Under the pieces are notes generated by a model. It saw only the letters and a list, made by a program, of their open reading frames with translations, searched no databases and was not told the DNA's origin. DNA of 34,795 nt, taken from the NCBI GenBank assembly GCA_903772945.1, contig CAICTM010001184.1, positions 1 through 34,795 of the forward strand, read 5' to 3'. This DNA is from Seminavis robusta (Eukaryota; Bacillariophyta; Bacillariophyceae; Naviculales; Naviculaceae). The position numbers and the translations under genes were made by a program. Below are positions 1 through 11,969 of this stretch, piece after piece. Position 1 is the first letter of the stretch. Each line of letters opens with the position of its first letter.

Positions 1-2410
1 GGACACGGTAAATTTGGAGTATTCGACAGGAGTAAAGCATCCTGCCAACGAACCGTTTCCCGCAGATACCACGTTGACTTCCGTATCAACTACCACGATT
101 ATTGATCCAACACGCTACAACTACTTTACTGATCGCATCAATCAAAGCTCCCAACACAGATTATGAATTACTAGAAGCGAACTTTGCATTTACCTTGCAC
201 TCGTCTTGAATATTTTCAGTTGATCTCGTCGGGCGGTAGCTACTCTACAAGATCCTCTATTCAAGTAGTATTTTCCTCACGTTAGCAGATTAAACTAGTG
301 CAGTTACGCATTGCCAACACTCATCAAGGCGATGAAGCACCAAGCTCAAGCATGTCCTAACCGTATGCGGCGAAAGAGCTACCCACACAGGGATAATGCA
401 TCTCACATGCGCATCGCAACTGTCGAAACAAGGATCGACGGATGGATGGATCTCCTACTACTCACCAAACAGATGAAATATGAATCTCCAAAGCTTCAAC
501 GATACCGGTCAACGGCAATGCGAGACCAGTAGCTCTCACCAGAAGAAACTACTGCTCGCTGCGAACAGATGTATCACCATTGGTCATCCAGGAGGAAGGC
601 ACCCATCCGGCTCGTAACACTGACGGCCGACGCACTCGACGCTTTCAGAGTTGACCTCTTCCAGCCACACGGCGACATCGTCCCATGGCAACAAATGAGA
701 CGCAGCGATGCCACGATGACCGATGGGGAACGTGCAATCGCACTTTGGGACAAGAACAATAAGCCCGTCCGCATCAGAGTTCAGAGAGTTTCGCGATGAA
801 TCATCTTCATCAATATGGAGGAAAACTTTCCTAACACGCTCAAGTTTCAAGTCTCTCCCACCTCGTTGTATTCTGAGCTTCACGGTCAACAACGTCGAAC
901 TAGACGAGGAAACAACGAGAATGGATGTACAAGACTTTCGAGGACATCTTCCAAAAAGCACAGAGCAAGATCTGTCGTCTTGCAACGAAACCAGCAAGGA
1001 CACTCGCGCGTATCTGGAAAGCAATTGACGAATATTATCACAAGTCCATGGTCGCAACCACTGCGCTCCGGATAAGATTTCGTGTTATCTCACTCCGCCG
1101 ATATCGGAAGGCACATGGAGAGAATCCCAAGCTGGTTTCATCATCCAACTTCCTCGAACAATTTCGGCAGTACAATGAGACTCAGCGATGAGCCATACAC
1201 TGAACAACATGGGGCACGTTTCTTGGAACAGCTCAATCCCCAAGGCACCAAAATCTGCTCCGTACGACGTCTTCAATGCAGACCAAGAAACAGCTGCAGG
1301 CGACACCTCCAAGTAACTCTCGAGCAATAACGAGCGGCGCTTCTCGAGCAAGCACAACTTCATGACAATGCAATTCATGCGACGTCCATACGCTCTCGAA
1401 GCAACGCACGTCGCGCACCTACCAACACGTAATTTTCTTCGACGATGGTACAGCTGAAACCTGCGGCGACACCTATGAGGCATTCGTCCATGATATGGAT
1501 AACTGGAAGTCCTATTGCAAGCTCAATCAGACAGAACTCGTGGTCCCGCAAGCTCATGAGAACGCAACCACATGCGGTCGTGATCCAAAGTCGGACAAGA
1601 GGCATGGATAATAATCGCCGAGCAGGGCAAGAAAGCATTTTGACTACACGGCTGACCTAGCTGTTCGACGTAGTCACCACATCTCTGGGCAATCACGTCC
1701 ATACCGCTCAGTCAACTCTCACAGACCTCCTCGACATGGGCAGTCACCACGCCACGAGCAGGCAACCTAGAAGTGTCTCGCACCAAACCAAATCCAACAA
1801 GACGGACCAACTTGACCCATCTGCAGCTCGCGTGCAACAAGAAGCATTCAACGCCAGCGTCTTCGCCTGGTGATATCGCGTCCCGTCCTATCACAGTCGA
1901 CCAATACGGCTACACGTGAGGTACGAGTTCACGAGTTTGATCGCTCATCCTACGGTCCATACTCCCACGAGATTTTGTTCACGAGCCCAGAGATGACACA
2001 TGATTGGCAACCCTTCGTATATTTTCTTGATGGATCCGATGACAGCCAAACACAAAACTCTCGGGGCAATACGACGGAAACAGTGGACCTCCTCGACGTA
2101 CCCAACGAAGCGGAATCCTCCAATGCCCGCACTATTATGATGGAGAGGAAAATCCTTCCTATAAATCATGAAAAATCTTATCTATTCGGTGAGAGAGGAG
2201 GCAATTCTTGTGTATATATACTTGTTATATTACCAATTTATCACTCCCCATTGCCGAACGACTATCATTTAGACAGCTCTGCAGTTCTCGAGATGTGAGC
2301 TCGAGTTCGAGCAGTTGAGACAAGCCAGCACTAATTACACGTACTGGTGTGTATGCAGTGTATTTTCTTGGATGTCAATCACAATCTCGTGTGTCTACTA
2401 CTATACACAC
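1..2410. other. No confident gene; scattered short open stretches, possibly a decayed element
   Basis: No long open frame and no recognisable protein family is seen on either strand. Several short stretches look locally protein-like in changing frames on the + strand: an open run from 2 to a TGA near 166, one around 922-1191, one around 1365-1610 and one ending near 2298. Each is interrupted by stops, and no two join into a known domain. This pattern suits a decayed gene or retroelement, but chance open frames in DNA of this composition explain it equally well. The run at 2-166 could be the 3' end of a gene that begins left of the window. Confidence 0.35.
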
Positions 2411-2417
2411 CCCGCAC

Positions 2418-2642
2418 TCAGATAGATTTACTCCATCCCCGGTGATTGAAATTGAGAGAGGCAGTAATATTGGCGAGAGTCTTCTGATTGCGCTTGGCAA
2501 CATGGTTTGGAAGTTTGCAAGTGGTTGAACGAGTATCGTCGATATCGTGTTCTTCGTCATTGTCGACGAGAGGAAGAAAGGGTTTGTCACGCAACTGTTC
2601 CTCGAAGTTGCGGAACGCTGGCTTTCCTTGAGGCATCTTCAT
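2418..2642 (-). other. Short open frame next to an LTR-like block, possible element remnant
   Basis: A 74-codon open frame starts with ATG-AAG-ATG at 2642 and reads leftwards. Its product is hydrophilic and acidic in the middle (N-D-E-E-H-D) and matches nothing I recognise. It begins about 215 bp from the inner edge of the LTR-like block at 2857-3169, where the first ORF of a retroelement reading on the minus strand would lie. No gag, integrase or reverse transcriptase motif follows, so the assignment to an element is inference only. Confidence 0.15.
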
Positions 2643-2856
2643 GGTGAAGGAATAGGTTGAGGGTAGTTGAAAGCTATTGTGTTTGTTAACAAATGCACTA
2701 GCCGCTAAAAGCTAGTGTAAAGAATCTTTCGAGTGTTTTGAAGTTGAGAGAATGAAAGTTATAAGAGAAATTAGAACAGCCTATGAAAACTAATCAACGA
2801 GAGAGATCATCATCGAAGGATCGTAGATGTCTGGCTTCCCGCGGGAGACTAACAAG

Positions 2857-3169
2857 TGTTGGAATAGAGTAGGTTGTGGTAGTAATCCTACTGTTCTCCA
2901 CGATCCTAAAAACGGAACGCGTGGAAGGCTTGTCTAGCATGGATCTAATAGCGTGGAAGTACACCAAGCTGGCTAAATATCAAGAGCGAGGATGCGTTTT
3001 GTTTCGTTGAGAACGTGTTCTTGCCAGCGTTCTCTGTTCCATCGTGTTGACTCATAAAACATGACTCAATCTACTCACGGATACTCTGAGTCGTGGGAGG
3101 AACTGTAACGCTTTCAGCTTCTTGCATGTATTACATGTATTGCTTCAGCTATTGCTTCCTGCTTCTACA
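2857..3169. repeat. LTR-like block, possible solo or orphan copia-type LTR
   Basis: The block begins TGTTGGAATAG, a start typical of Ty1/copia LTRs, and can be closed at TCTACA, giving TG...CA ends and about 313 bp. ACAAG lies directly before the left end (2852-2856) and recurs at 3167-3171, overlapping the proposed right end, so the target-site duplication is not clean. No second LTR copy and no primer-binding site were recognised in the window. Confidence 0.28.
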
Positions 3170-3487
3170 AGGATGAACCCACAGAAACAATGGATCGTCT
3201 GGACGAATCGAATCTTCTTCAGAACCCTTGGAACGTCACTCGTCGTTCGATTGTGCTGAGCATTCACATGCTCGCTAATTCCACCTGATCCTATTCTCAC
3301 TCCGTACTTCACCGCTTCTTGCATCTATCTATTGCTTCATTGCTTCCTGCATATCTTTGGCACCAGAGCCTGTGCTGCGACCATCAATCTCTGCTGCTTT
3401 TGTGGTTGTGTTTTTTCTCATTCCTTCTACTAGTCCTCATAATTTCTTCTCCCAAATACTACTAGCTGGTTGAAAGGCAACGCCAAA
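3170..3487. other. 5' flank of the first LRR gene
   Basis: This stretch holds no gene. It is pyrimidine-rich, with two similar tracts containing GCTTCTTGCAT and ATTGCTTC (near 3118-3160 and 3312-3350). The last 50 bases before the ATG resemble the same position upstream of the second LRR gene (about 8999-9060), so the proximal promoter or 5' UTR was included in the tandem duplication. Confidence 0.5.
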
Positions 3488-6059
3488 ATGACGAAAGGCA
3501 ACCAGCAAGATGATGACACCCACAACAGCGCGGGCCAGGGCACAGCCGAGGGCGAGAGCATTTCCGATACTGAAAACAGAGAGATATTGGATGCCATTGT
3601 GAAACAGTACGCAGCTGAAGGCAGGGACATTGCCAACCCTATTGTTGCTCCTCCATTGGGAAGGGAAACCGAGAAGACATCGATACAAGGGCAGTCCGAA
3701 GAGGAAGTCCAAAGTGAAACTACGGATATCGGGAACCTGTACTCAGCTCAAGGCCAAGAAATGGGAACGACTACTGGCAGAACCCTTTCAGAAGGACAGT
3801 CAGGAGAAATTGATCCCCAGAAGAAAGGAGACAGATTGAACCCTGCTGGTATCCAGCGACATCATTCAGCAGAAGGGATAGATGCTGCTTTGTGTGAAGC
3901 AGCAAATGTCGTTCCTCCACCACCTGCTGATGGTGAAGTCCCTGGACCAAATGACGAAGACGACTATCAAGTACCCGGTGCTTATGCTGTGGCGCCGGCT
4001 CCTTCTGGCAATCAAGAACTGGAGAGAGATATGGAAGCCTTGATGCCAGAACATGCCCCCACAAACAATGTCCAAGATAGCAATGAAGGCCTGGCAGTGG
4101 CAAATCCTGTGGAAAGTACTGAAGACTTGCCGCACGCAGATGAGCATCATGAACCTGCCATTGATAGAACGAGCGAAAGAGCCACTGAACGGACTATGTT
4201 TCTACTTGGAATTGGTGTGTTTGTTGTTGGAATCATTGTGCTTGCAGTGATTGTATCACAGAGTCGAAAAGCAGATGCAGAAGCTACATTGACTGTGTCT
4301 CCCTCGCAGGTCAACCCCACAGCTCCATCTTTTTCACCAACATCGTTTCTGCAGGGATACGTTTTTGGGATCTTGCCTGATTACACGATTGGTGCACTTG
4401 ACGAGCTAGAGTCTCCACAGTCGAAAGCGTTCACATGGCTTTTGGAAGATCTCAGCCTAACCAGCTACTATGTTGAGCAAGAATGGAGAGTTCTCCAAAG
4501 GTTTGCATTGGCAACACTATACTATTCAACTGGTGGTCCCTACTGGACCAAAAATGACAACTGGTTGTCACACGTTGATCATGAATGCACCTGGTACGGA
4601 AGTGATCCCCTACCCAATGCCTTACCCATTGGGACTGGATCTCAGTACTTTGCTGTTGAGCATCCAAACCCATGTCAACTATTGAACTCCACAGCCATTC
4701 ACCATGACCCACAAGGCAATGTCATGCAAGATGCTTATATAGAGAAGGATGCATACCAGCAGCTTTGGCTGCACAGAAACAATTTGACGGGTCAATTTCC
4801 AAAAGAAATGTTCTTGCTGACATCCTTGAAGACCATGAGCTTCTTTGGGAGCCCGATTGGCGGCACCTTACCTCCACAGATTGGAAATCTTCAGGACTTG
4901 CAGGCAGTCATTATTAGCATGCTGCCTCTCACTGGCTCTTTGCCAAGTGAGATTGGCATGCTAAGCAATCTAGCATTTGCAATCATGGACAGAAACCGAC
5001 TTACAGGATCATTCCCTGTGGAGATTGGGATGCTGACAAACCTGGAGTTCCTGATCATTGATGGGAATCAAATCTCAGGAACATTGCCTCATCAGATCTC
5101 CAGGCTTAGCAAATTGGAAACGCTCTATTTGGGGTCAAATTCTCTCTCTGACACCATTCCAACGGAAATAGGACAGCTCACATCTTTGGGAGCATTTCCA
5201 GTCAACAACAATGCCCTCACAGGAACTGTAAGTATCATGAAGGTGCTACCAAACACAATGCCATGCTCCTTGAATATTATATGGTGGACCTCCTTACTAA
5301 GAATATTGCTTGTTTGTTCTCTTGCAGATTCCCTCTGAAATCGGGAACTTGAATGCTCTTACAAGCCTAATCCTACAAGACAACAAGCTTACAGGTAATA
5401 TACCTGAAGCCATTGCCAATTTGAACCTCCTCAGGACGATGTATATGGGTTCAAACTTCCTAACTGGATCACTACCAACGGAATTTGGGCTCCTTTTCTC
5501 CTTGACAAAAATGCGCCTGAATGAGGTGTTCTTGACTGGGGTGGTAGGGCTAAAGAATGTGACATTTTATGGTGTAGCTGCAAGCTTGCTCACACAACAA
5601 ATCTTTCCGGTCACATTTTTACTATAGATTCCCTCTGAGTTCGGCAATCTTCCAGGGTTGATGGTCCTGAGTTTGTATGGGGGTCAGTTCACTGGGAAAT
5701 TGCCCTCAGAACTAGGACAGATACAGCCACTCAAAAAGTTGGAGGTCCAAGGCAATCGTCTCACAGGCCAGATTCCTTCTGAAATTGGCGCCTTGCAACA
5801 GCTGAAAGTCTTCCTTGCTCAACAGAATCAGTTTAGTGGGACCCTTCCAGAGGAGGTTCGGGAGCTGATCAACTCAACTGCTTCCGTCCTAGGTGTCTTC
5901 AATGCAACCCAAAACAAGTTTGATGACGTCCAGGTTCCAGGGGTTCCACTTTGCTGGATTAATGAAACCTATTTTGTTGGCCCCAAGATGTCTGATGTTC
6001 CAAGTTATTGTGTTGATGCTGTTCCAAGATACACTGATGCTCCTGGCTGCCAGTGTTGA
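3488..6059 (+). CDS. Leucine-rich-repeat single-pass membrane protein, copy 1
   Basis: Three exons, 3488-5227, 5328-5543 and 5628-6059, give 795 residues. Both introns (100 and 84 bp) have GT-AG ends, are phase 0 and fall at the same point of an LRR, just before I-P-S-E. The start is the first in-frame ATG (AAAATGA). Residues 1-235 are acidic, low-complexity and rich in E, G, Q and P. Residues about 238-259 form one strongly hydrophobic segment (starting M-F-L-L-G-I-G-V-F). A cap region with D-N-W-L-S and paired cysteines (C-T-W-Y-G ... P-C-Q-L) resembles a plant LRR N-terminal cap. From about residue 424 come plant-type LRRs (L-T-G-x-[IL]-P-x-E-I-G-x-L), then a Cys-rich C-terminus. There is no kinase domain. 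With no N-terminal signal peptide, a type II orientation (LRRs outside or lumenal) is inferred. The ligand is unknown. Confidence 0.88.
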
Positions 6060-8590
6060 ATCGAATCAATCGAGCCTTGGGAGGAAATAAATGATCCACT
6101 CATCCGTGTTTTGTCTCCTTGGAGCCACTTGGATCGGGTTTGGGGGCAACTTGGCCACCCTACTGTAGAAAAATGTATTGGAAATCGATGATGCGACCAC
6201 ACTGTGAGTGAACTCCAATGGATGTAGATCACGTGCAAAGACTTATGCTTCACCCTGGCTAACTAGCTGGCTAGAGCCCAAGTCAGTGCAGTTTTTGCTG
6301 TTTGCTTGTTCTGAGGTGCCAGTGCAGTTGCTGTTTGCTTGTTCCCTATTGTGAGAGGCGGATGGCAAGTGCGGGGCCGCTGACATACATTTAGTTTAGC
6401 GTTGTTGTGGTACGGAGATTTAGGGGCCACTTGCACCGTGGGCTGAAAGCTCGGCAATAATGCCGTAGCGGTACAGCAATCCTTCATCACCGTGATGCAT
6501 GCTTGTTGCTCTAGTTGTTACCCTTCCTTCACTTGTATCATTGTCGTGGTTCTTCTAAGCTTTTAGCTCATCAGAGTGTGCTTTGACTGAGCGTGGAGGG
6601 AGGGAGCGAGTGCCACCACCACTACAACAGGAGGAGCGAAGCGATGAATCCTTCTTTGTTCGCAGTGTGCGTGTCATTTGCGTGGGGATGCGATTTGATA
6701 CTAGTAGAACGGACGAGTGGAACTCGCACCTCTACCGGTATCAATCCTACCGTAAGTTTTGCGTCTACGGTACCACAGACAACAGAACTGAAAGCCATCT
6801 TCATCCAGCTTGGGAAGGTTTTCTTTTCTAGCTAGGCCCATAACAGTCAAGCTGGCAAGTTTTGAAGAGCAAGTCACCAACCAGTTGTCTGCAGTATCAG
6901 AACAGAAGAGAAAACTTCTCTTGGTGCTGAGCGACGGCCGAGAAAATTCCATTGTCAAGTCCTTCTCGAGCGTTCGATCGCCTTTGTGGATAGTGTCTAC
7001 TCCAATATACTTTCGCGCATTGATAGCTACTAATCAGTCCTGGCCCCGGCTGGCTTCCGTAGATAATTTCCCTACTCTAAAACCCCCCTAGTCCTATGGT
7101 AGCGCTTTGAGCGGGAGCAAGCTTGGGTAACAACGAGTGTGAGCCAGTTTTGCTTCTTGGATGGATTTGTTGGGAGGGAATGTTGTGATTAACAAGTGAA
7201 ATCAGTTTTCCCTGTGGATGAATGAGTGGGGTTTTGCTTGGCGTTTGTGGTGCCAGTAGACAGCTCGTGATGGCTGTCAAGCTTCAGTGCTTCGGTGCTA
7301 CCAATCTACCCATGGCAATGACAGCGCTGGCCTTGACTACTGCCTGGATGGAGGGAAATCAAATGACGAAGGCACTTCAGGCTGTGCTGGAGATACTACG
7401 GTACTACCGTACTCTATGGTAGTACATCTTGCAGTGCAAAGAACCGAATCAATAGTATAATCGATCCACTTTTTGCACCGTCCTTTCGCACCATCGAAGC
7501 AACCAGCGAGCCAGGCCTTTGCAGCCCAGCCGGGTGTCTTTGCATGGGATAAGGATGACAAAGACAAAGACACAGATCCTGATCCATTCCAGTTTTGCTA
7601 CGCGATATGCGATAGCCTCCTTTGGGATCCAACGTCATCCAACAAGGAACTCAAGCTGTACTCACTGGCTACTAGGAGTACTCGAGTATGGGTATGCAGA
7701 TGGATGGGGACGTGAACCAACGATTCCAAAAAAGTAACTCCGAGTACACACAGTCAAGAAAGCTGAAAGCAGTCATGCTCCAGGCTCAGGCCACAATGGG
7801 CCGAACACTGTCATTGTTCTGATGCACTGTGTTGTACTTTGTAGTAGCTACAGTGTACCTCGTTTCGTCTATCAATTCCGCCGTTCTACTCTCAGCCGCC
7901 TCCTCTTCGGTCTTGGTGGTTGGAGCTGTGGTTGGTGGTTGGTGGGAATGCACGAAGAGCTCTCGTGAAGACAATTCCTTCCTGTCTTCCTGGAGCTTGC
8001 AGCTGGCAGCGACAGCTCTCGACCTAGTGAGAGTACTGTACTGATAGTGAGGTTCAAGATCCAGTAATATCACATGAACTGGACTAGCGGTGAAATAAGT
8101 TGTTCTCCAGAGGAGTGCACTCAGTACTCAGTATAGTGTATAGTGTACTCACGCAGTGTTCAAAACTTCGCTTCATAAGTAAATAATTATTGATGAACCA
8201 GTTGGCATCTGTTCTTCCCCTTCAACAATCCCCCCATTGGCTTTTGGAATCGAATGAATTAAATACGTAATCGATCCACTGTGGTCTTGAAATGTGTTGT
8301 TAAAGCCTGGATACGAGCTCTTCACCTTTTCTCAGTCAGTCTTGATGGAGTGATTCTCTTGGATTGTCGACTTTTAAGAGCAGCCTCTACCGCTCGTTTA
8401 GATCTGCAGCATCTTATTCCGTTTTGATTTTTGCCCAGAGTACAAGAGATGTCACCAAGACATTCTCTATTGTTCTGGTTTGTTCTTGGTTTAGATTGAC
8501 TCAATGGACTCGGTTGGTTGACTCATTGGACTCACCGACCCTTTAAATCCTGACTGGTTATTTCGGTCACAACCACGTCTGGACGGAGAG
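6060..8590. other. Intergenic region between the LRR copies
   Basis: No convincing gene is seen in this 2.5 kb; all open frames are short and have no recognisable motifs. The first ~50 bases after the LRR stop resemble those after copy 2 and mark the 3' edge of the duplicated unit. A near-tandem repeat of about 36 bp lies at 6283-6345 (CAGTGCAG...GCTGTTTGCTTGTTC twice). The sequence TAATCGATCCACT occurs twice (near 7456 and 8270). TACGGTA/TACCGTA microrepeats occur near 7395-7432. A run of TGACTCA-like motifs lies at 8495-8540. Confidence 0.5.
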
Positions 8591-8604
8591 AATTTTTCGT
8601 TTTG

Positions 8605-8770
8605 ATGAGGGCAATCCAAACGAAATATTTCATTTGGTTTAAATTTGATCCAAACGGAATTTCTACATCATTTCTACAACAGTGATAGAGAATACATATG
8701 ATCAAATTTCGTTTGGACTTAGTTTAAATGACCAAATTTAAACGAAATTTGATGGAACGGTAGAAAATGC
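8605..8770. repeat. AT-rich block of interleaved inverted repeats
   Basis: CCAAACGAAAT (8616-8626) has its exact reverse complement at 8706-8716. GGTTTAAATTTG (8636-8647) has an inverted partner at 8733-8743 (CAAATTTAAAC). The arms are interleaved rather than nested, so this is not one simple hairpin. It could be a remnant of a small non-autonomous DNA transposon. Neither terminal inverted repeats with a target duplication nor any coding capacity was found. Confidence 0.4.
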
Positions 8771-9343
8771 TCTTATAAGTCCTTGCAGCTGTCCTTGCTC
8801 AGCTTCCCATCGAAATGGTCAAAAGGAGCATTAATTTTGCTGCCTCATTGCTCATTGCACGATTGCGAACACAGCTGGTTCGGGAACCGCCCATCCACAA
8901 AAGCTCCTTACCTATTACTTCGTGAGCTGCTTCGTGCAACGTGCACAGCCCAAAGAGCAATCTCTGTTGCTTTCGTCCTCGCGAATTAGCACTTTTGCTT
9001 GTAGTCCTAATAGTTTCTTCTGCGAAATACTAGCTAGCTAGTACAACAGTTTAAAGGTAATCCCAAAATAACAAAAGCCAACCAGCAAGACGATGATACC
9101 CTCAACAGCAACAGCACTGATCAGGGCACAGCTGAGGACGAGAGCACTTGCGATAATTTAAACAGAGAGATATTGGATGCCATTGTGAAGCAGTACACAG
9201 CTGAAGGTCGGGACATTGCCAACCCTGTTGTTGCTCCTCCATTGGGGAGCGAAACCGAAAAGAGATCGATAGAGAGGCAGCCCGAAGAGGAAGTCCAAAG
9301 TGACGATGGCTATTCGGTGCTGGAAGCTACCGGTATCTTGAAA

Positions 9344-11736
9344 ATGTACTCAGCTCAAGGCCAAGAAATGGAATTGCCCGGAGCAATTCATGTTGTTGGT
9401 GCTGCGGGAAACGAGAAGATTATGGATGACGACAAGAAGGGAAAGACTACTGGCGGAACCCTTTCAGAAGGACAGTCAGGAGAGATTGATTCCCAGAAGA
9501 AAGGAGACGGATTGAACCCTGCTGGTATCCAGCGACGTCGTTCAGCAGAAGGGATAGACATTGCTTTGTGTGAAGCAGTGAATGCCGTTCCTCCGCCACC
9601 TGCTGATGGTGACGTCCCTGGACCAGAAGACGACTATCAAGTACCCGGTGCTTATGCTGTGGCGCCGGCTCCTTCTGGCAATCAAGAACTGGAGAGAGAT
9701 ATGGAAGCCTTGATGCCAGAGCACGCTCCCACAAACAATGTCCAAGATAGCCTTCAAGGCCTGGCAGTGGCAAATCCTGTGGAAAGTACTGAAGACTTGC
9801 CGCACGCAGATGAGCATCATGAGCCTGCCGTTGATAGAACAAATGAAAGAGCCACTGAACCAACTATGTTTCTACTAGGAATTGGTGTGTTTGCTGTTGG
9901 GATCATTGTGCTTGTAGTGATTGTGTCACAGAGTCAAAAAGCAGATGCAGAAGCTACATGGACTGTGTCTCCCTCACAGGTCAACCCCACAGCTCCATCT
10001 TTTTCACCAACATCATTTCTGCAGGGATACGTTTTTGGGATCTTGCCTGATTACATGATTGGTGCACTTGACGAGCTAGAGTCTCCACAGTCGAAAGCGT
10101 TCACATGGCTTTTGGAAGATCTCAGCCTCACCAGCTACTATGTTGAGCAAGAATGGAGAGTTCTCCAAAGGTTTGCATTGGCAACACTATACTATTCAAC
10201 TGGAGGTCCCTACTGGACCAAAAATGACAACTGGTTGTCACACGTTCATCATGAATGCACCTGGTATGGAAGTAATTCCGTTGCCATACCCCTGCGGAGT
10301 GGATCTCAGTACTTTGCCGTTGAGCATCCAAACCCATGTCAGCTATCCAACACCACAGCTATTCATCATGACAAACAAGGCAGTGATGGCATACAAGATG
10401 CTGATGTAGAGTATGATGCATACAAGCAGCTTTGGCTGCACAGGAACAATTTGACGGGCCATTTTCCAAAAGAAATGTTCTTGCTGACATCCTTGAAGAC
10501 CATGAGCTTCTTTGGGAGCCCCATTGGTGGCACCTTACCTCCACAGATTGGAAATCTTCAGGACTTGCAGGCAGCCATTATTAGCATGCTGCCTCTCACT
10601 GGCTCTTTGCCAAGTGAGATTGGCATGCTAAGCAATCTAGCATTTGCAATCATGGACAGAAACCGACTTGCAGGATCATTCCCTGTGGAGATTGGGATGC
10701 TGACAAACCTGGAGATCCTGCTCATTGATGGGAATCAGCTTTCAGGAACATTACCTCATCAGATCTCCAGGCTTAGCAAATTGGAAACGCTCTATTTGGG
10801 ATCAAATTCTCTCTCTGGCACCATTCCTACCGAGATTGGACAGCTTGCATCTTTGGGAGCATTTCCAGTCAACAACGATGCGCTCAAAGGAACTGTAAGT
10901 ATCATGAAGGTGCCCCAAGCTAGCAAACACAATGCTATGCTCATTGAATATGATAGGGTGACCTCCTTACTAAACCTATTCCCTGTTTGTTCTCTCTTGC
11001 AGATTCCTTCTGAAATCGGGAACTTGAATGCTCTTACAAGCCTAATCCTACAAGACAACAAGCTTACAGGTAATATACCTGAAGCCATTGCCAATTTGAA
11101 CCTCCTCAGGACGATGTATATGGGTTCAAACTTCCTAACTGGATCGCTACCAACGGAATTTGGGCTCCTCTCGTCCTTGATGCTAACTCTCCTTAATGAT
11201 TTATTCTTGACCGGGGTGGTAGGGCTAAAAGAATGTGACTTTGATGTTGTAGCTGCAAGCTTGCTCACACAACATTTCTTTCTGGTTACTTTTTCTTCCT
11301 GAAGATTCCATCCGAGTTGGGTAATCTTCCAGGGTTGATGGTCCTGAGCTTGCATGGGGGCCAGTTCACTGGGAAATTGCCCTCAGAACTAGGACAGATA
11401 CAGCCACTGAAAAGATTGGAGATCCAAGGCAATCGCCTCACAGGCCAGATTCCTTCTGAAATTGGCTCCTTGCAACAGCTGAAAGTCTTCCTTGCTCAAC
11501 AGAATCAGTTTAGTGGGACCCTTCCAGAGGAGGTTCGGGAGCTGATCAACTCAACTGCTTCCGTCCTAGGTGTTTTCAATGTAACCCAGAACAAGATTGA
11601 TGACGTCCAGGTTCCAGGGGTTCCACTTTGCTGGATTAATGAAACCTTTTTTGTCGGCCCGAAGATGTCTGATGTTCCTAGTTATTGTGTTGATGCTGTT
11701 CCAAGATACACTGATGCTCCTGGCTGCCAGTGTTGA
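9344..11736 (+). CDS. Leucine-rich-repeat single-pass membrane protein, copy 2, ancestral start codon lost
   Basis: Tandem paralogue of the gene at 3488 with the same three-exon structure: exon 1 to 10894, 11003-11218 and 11305-11736; introns of 108 and 86 bp. The codon aligned to copy 1's ATG is ATA at 9068-9070 (CCCAAAATAACA against GCCAAAATGACG). The frame is open from there, but the first ATG is at 9344. Starting at 9344 gives 732 residues. This loses only part of the acidic N-terminal tail and keeps the TM segment (about residues 175-197), the LRRs and the Cys-rich end. Copy 2 also carries N-tail codons absent from copy 1 (around 9310-9440, including an E-L-P-G-A-I-H stretch). The rest is closely similar, so the duplication is fairly recent. 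It may be functional from the internal ATG, start at a non-ATG codon, or be an early pseudogene. Confidence 0.8.
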
Positions 11737-11969
11737 ATCAAGTGAGCCTTGTGAGGAAATGAGCCACTCATCCATGTTTGAATTCTTCATTTTGCATATT
11801 GGTCTGTGCACGATTGCCACAAAATTTAATCTGGCTACCTTTTATACATTCACCCAGCATTGCCATCCAAAAGGAGGTCAAGAAATTCTATCAGTTTTTA
11901 AGTTACCACCTCTAGTTGATGATCTTCCCCATCTTACTTCGTACCGGTGCAACTTGCTTGCTTCTGGGC

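Noticed and set aside
1..2400. A specific retrotransposon or viral identity for the left region
   Set aside because: No reverse transcriptase, integrase, RNase H or capsid motif could be read in any frame, even allowing frameshifts.
6583..8073. Short open frames between the LRR copies as small genes
   Set aside because: Products are arginine/serine-rich with no motif, and overlapping frames on both strands are equally open.
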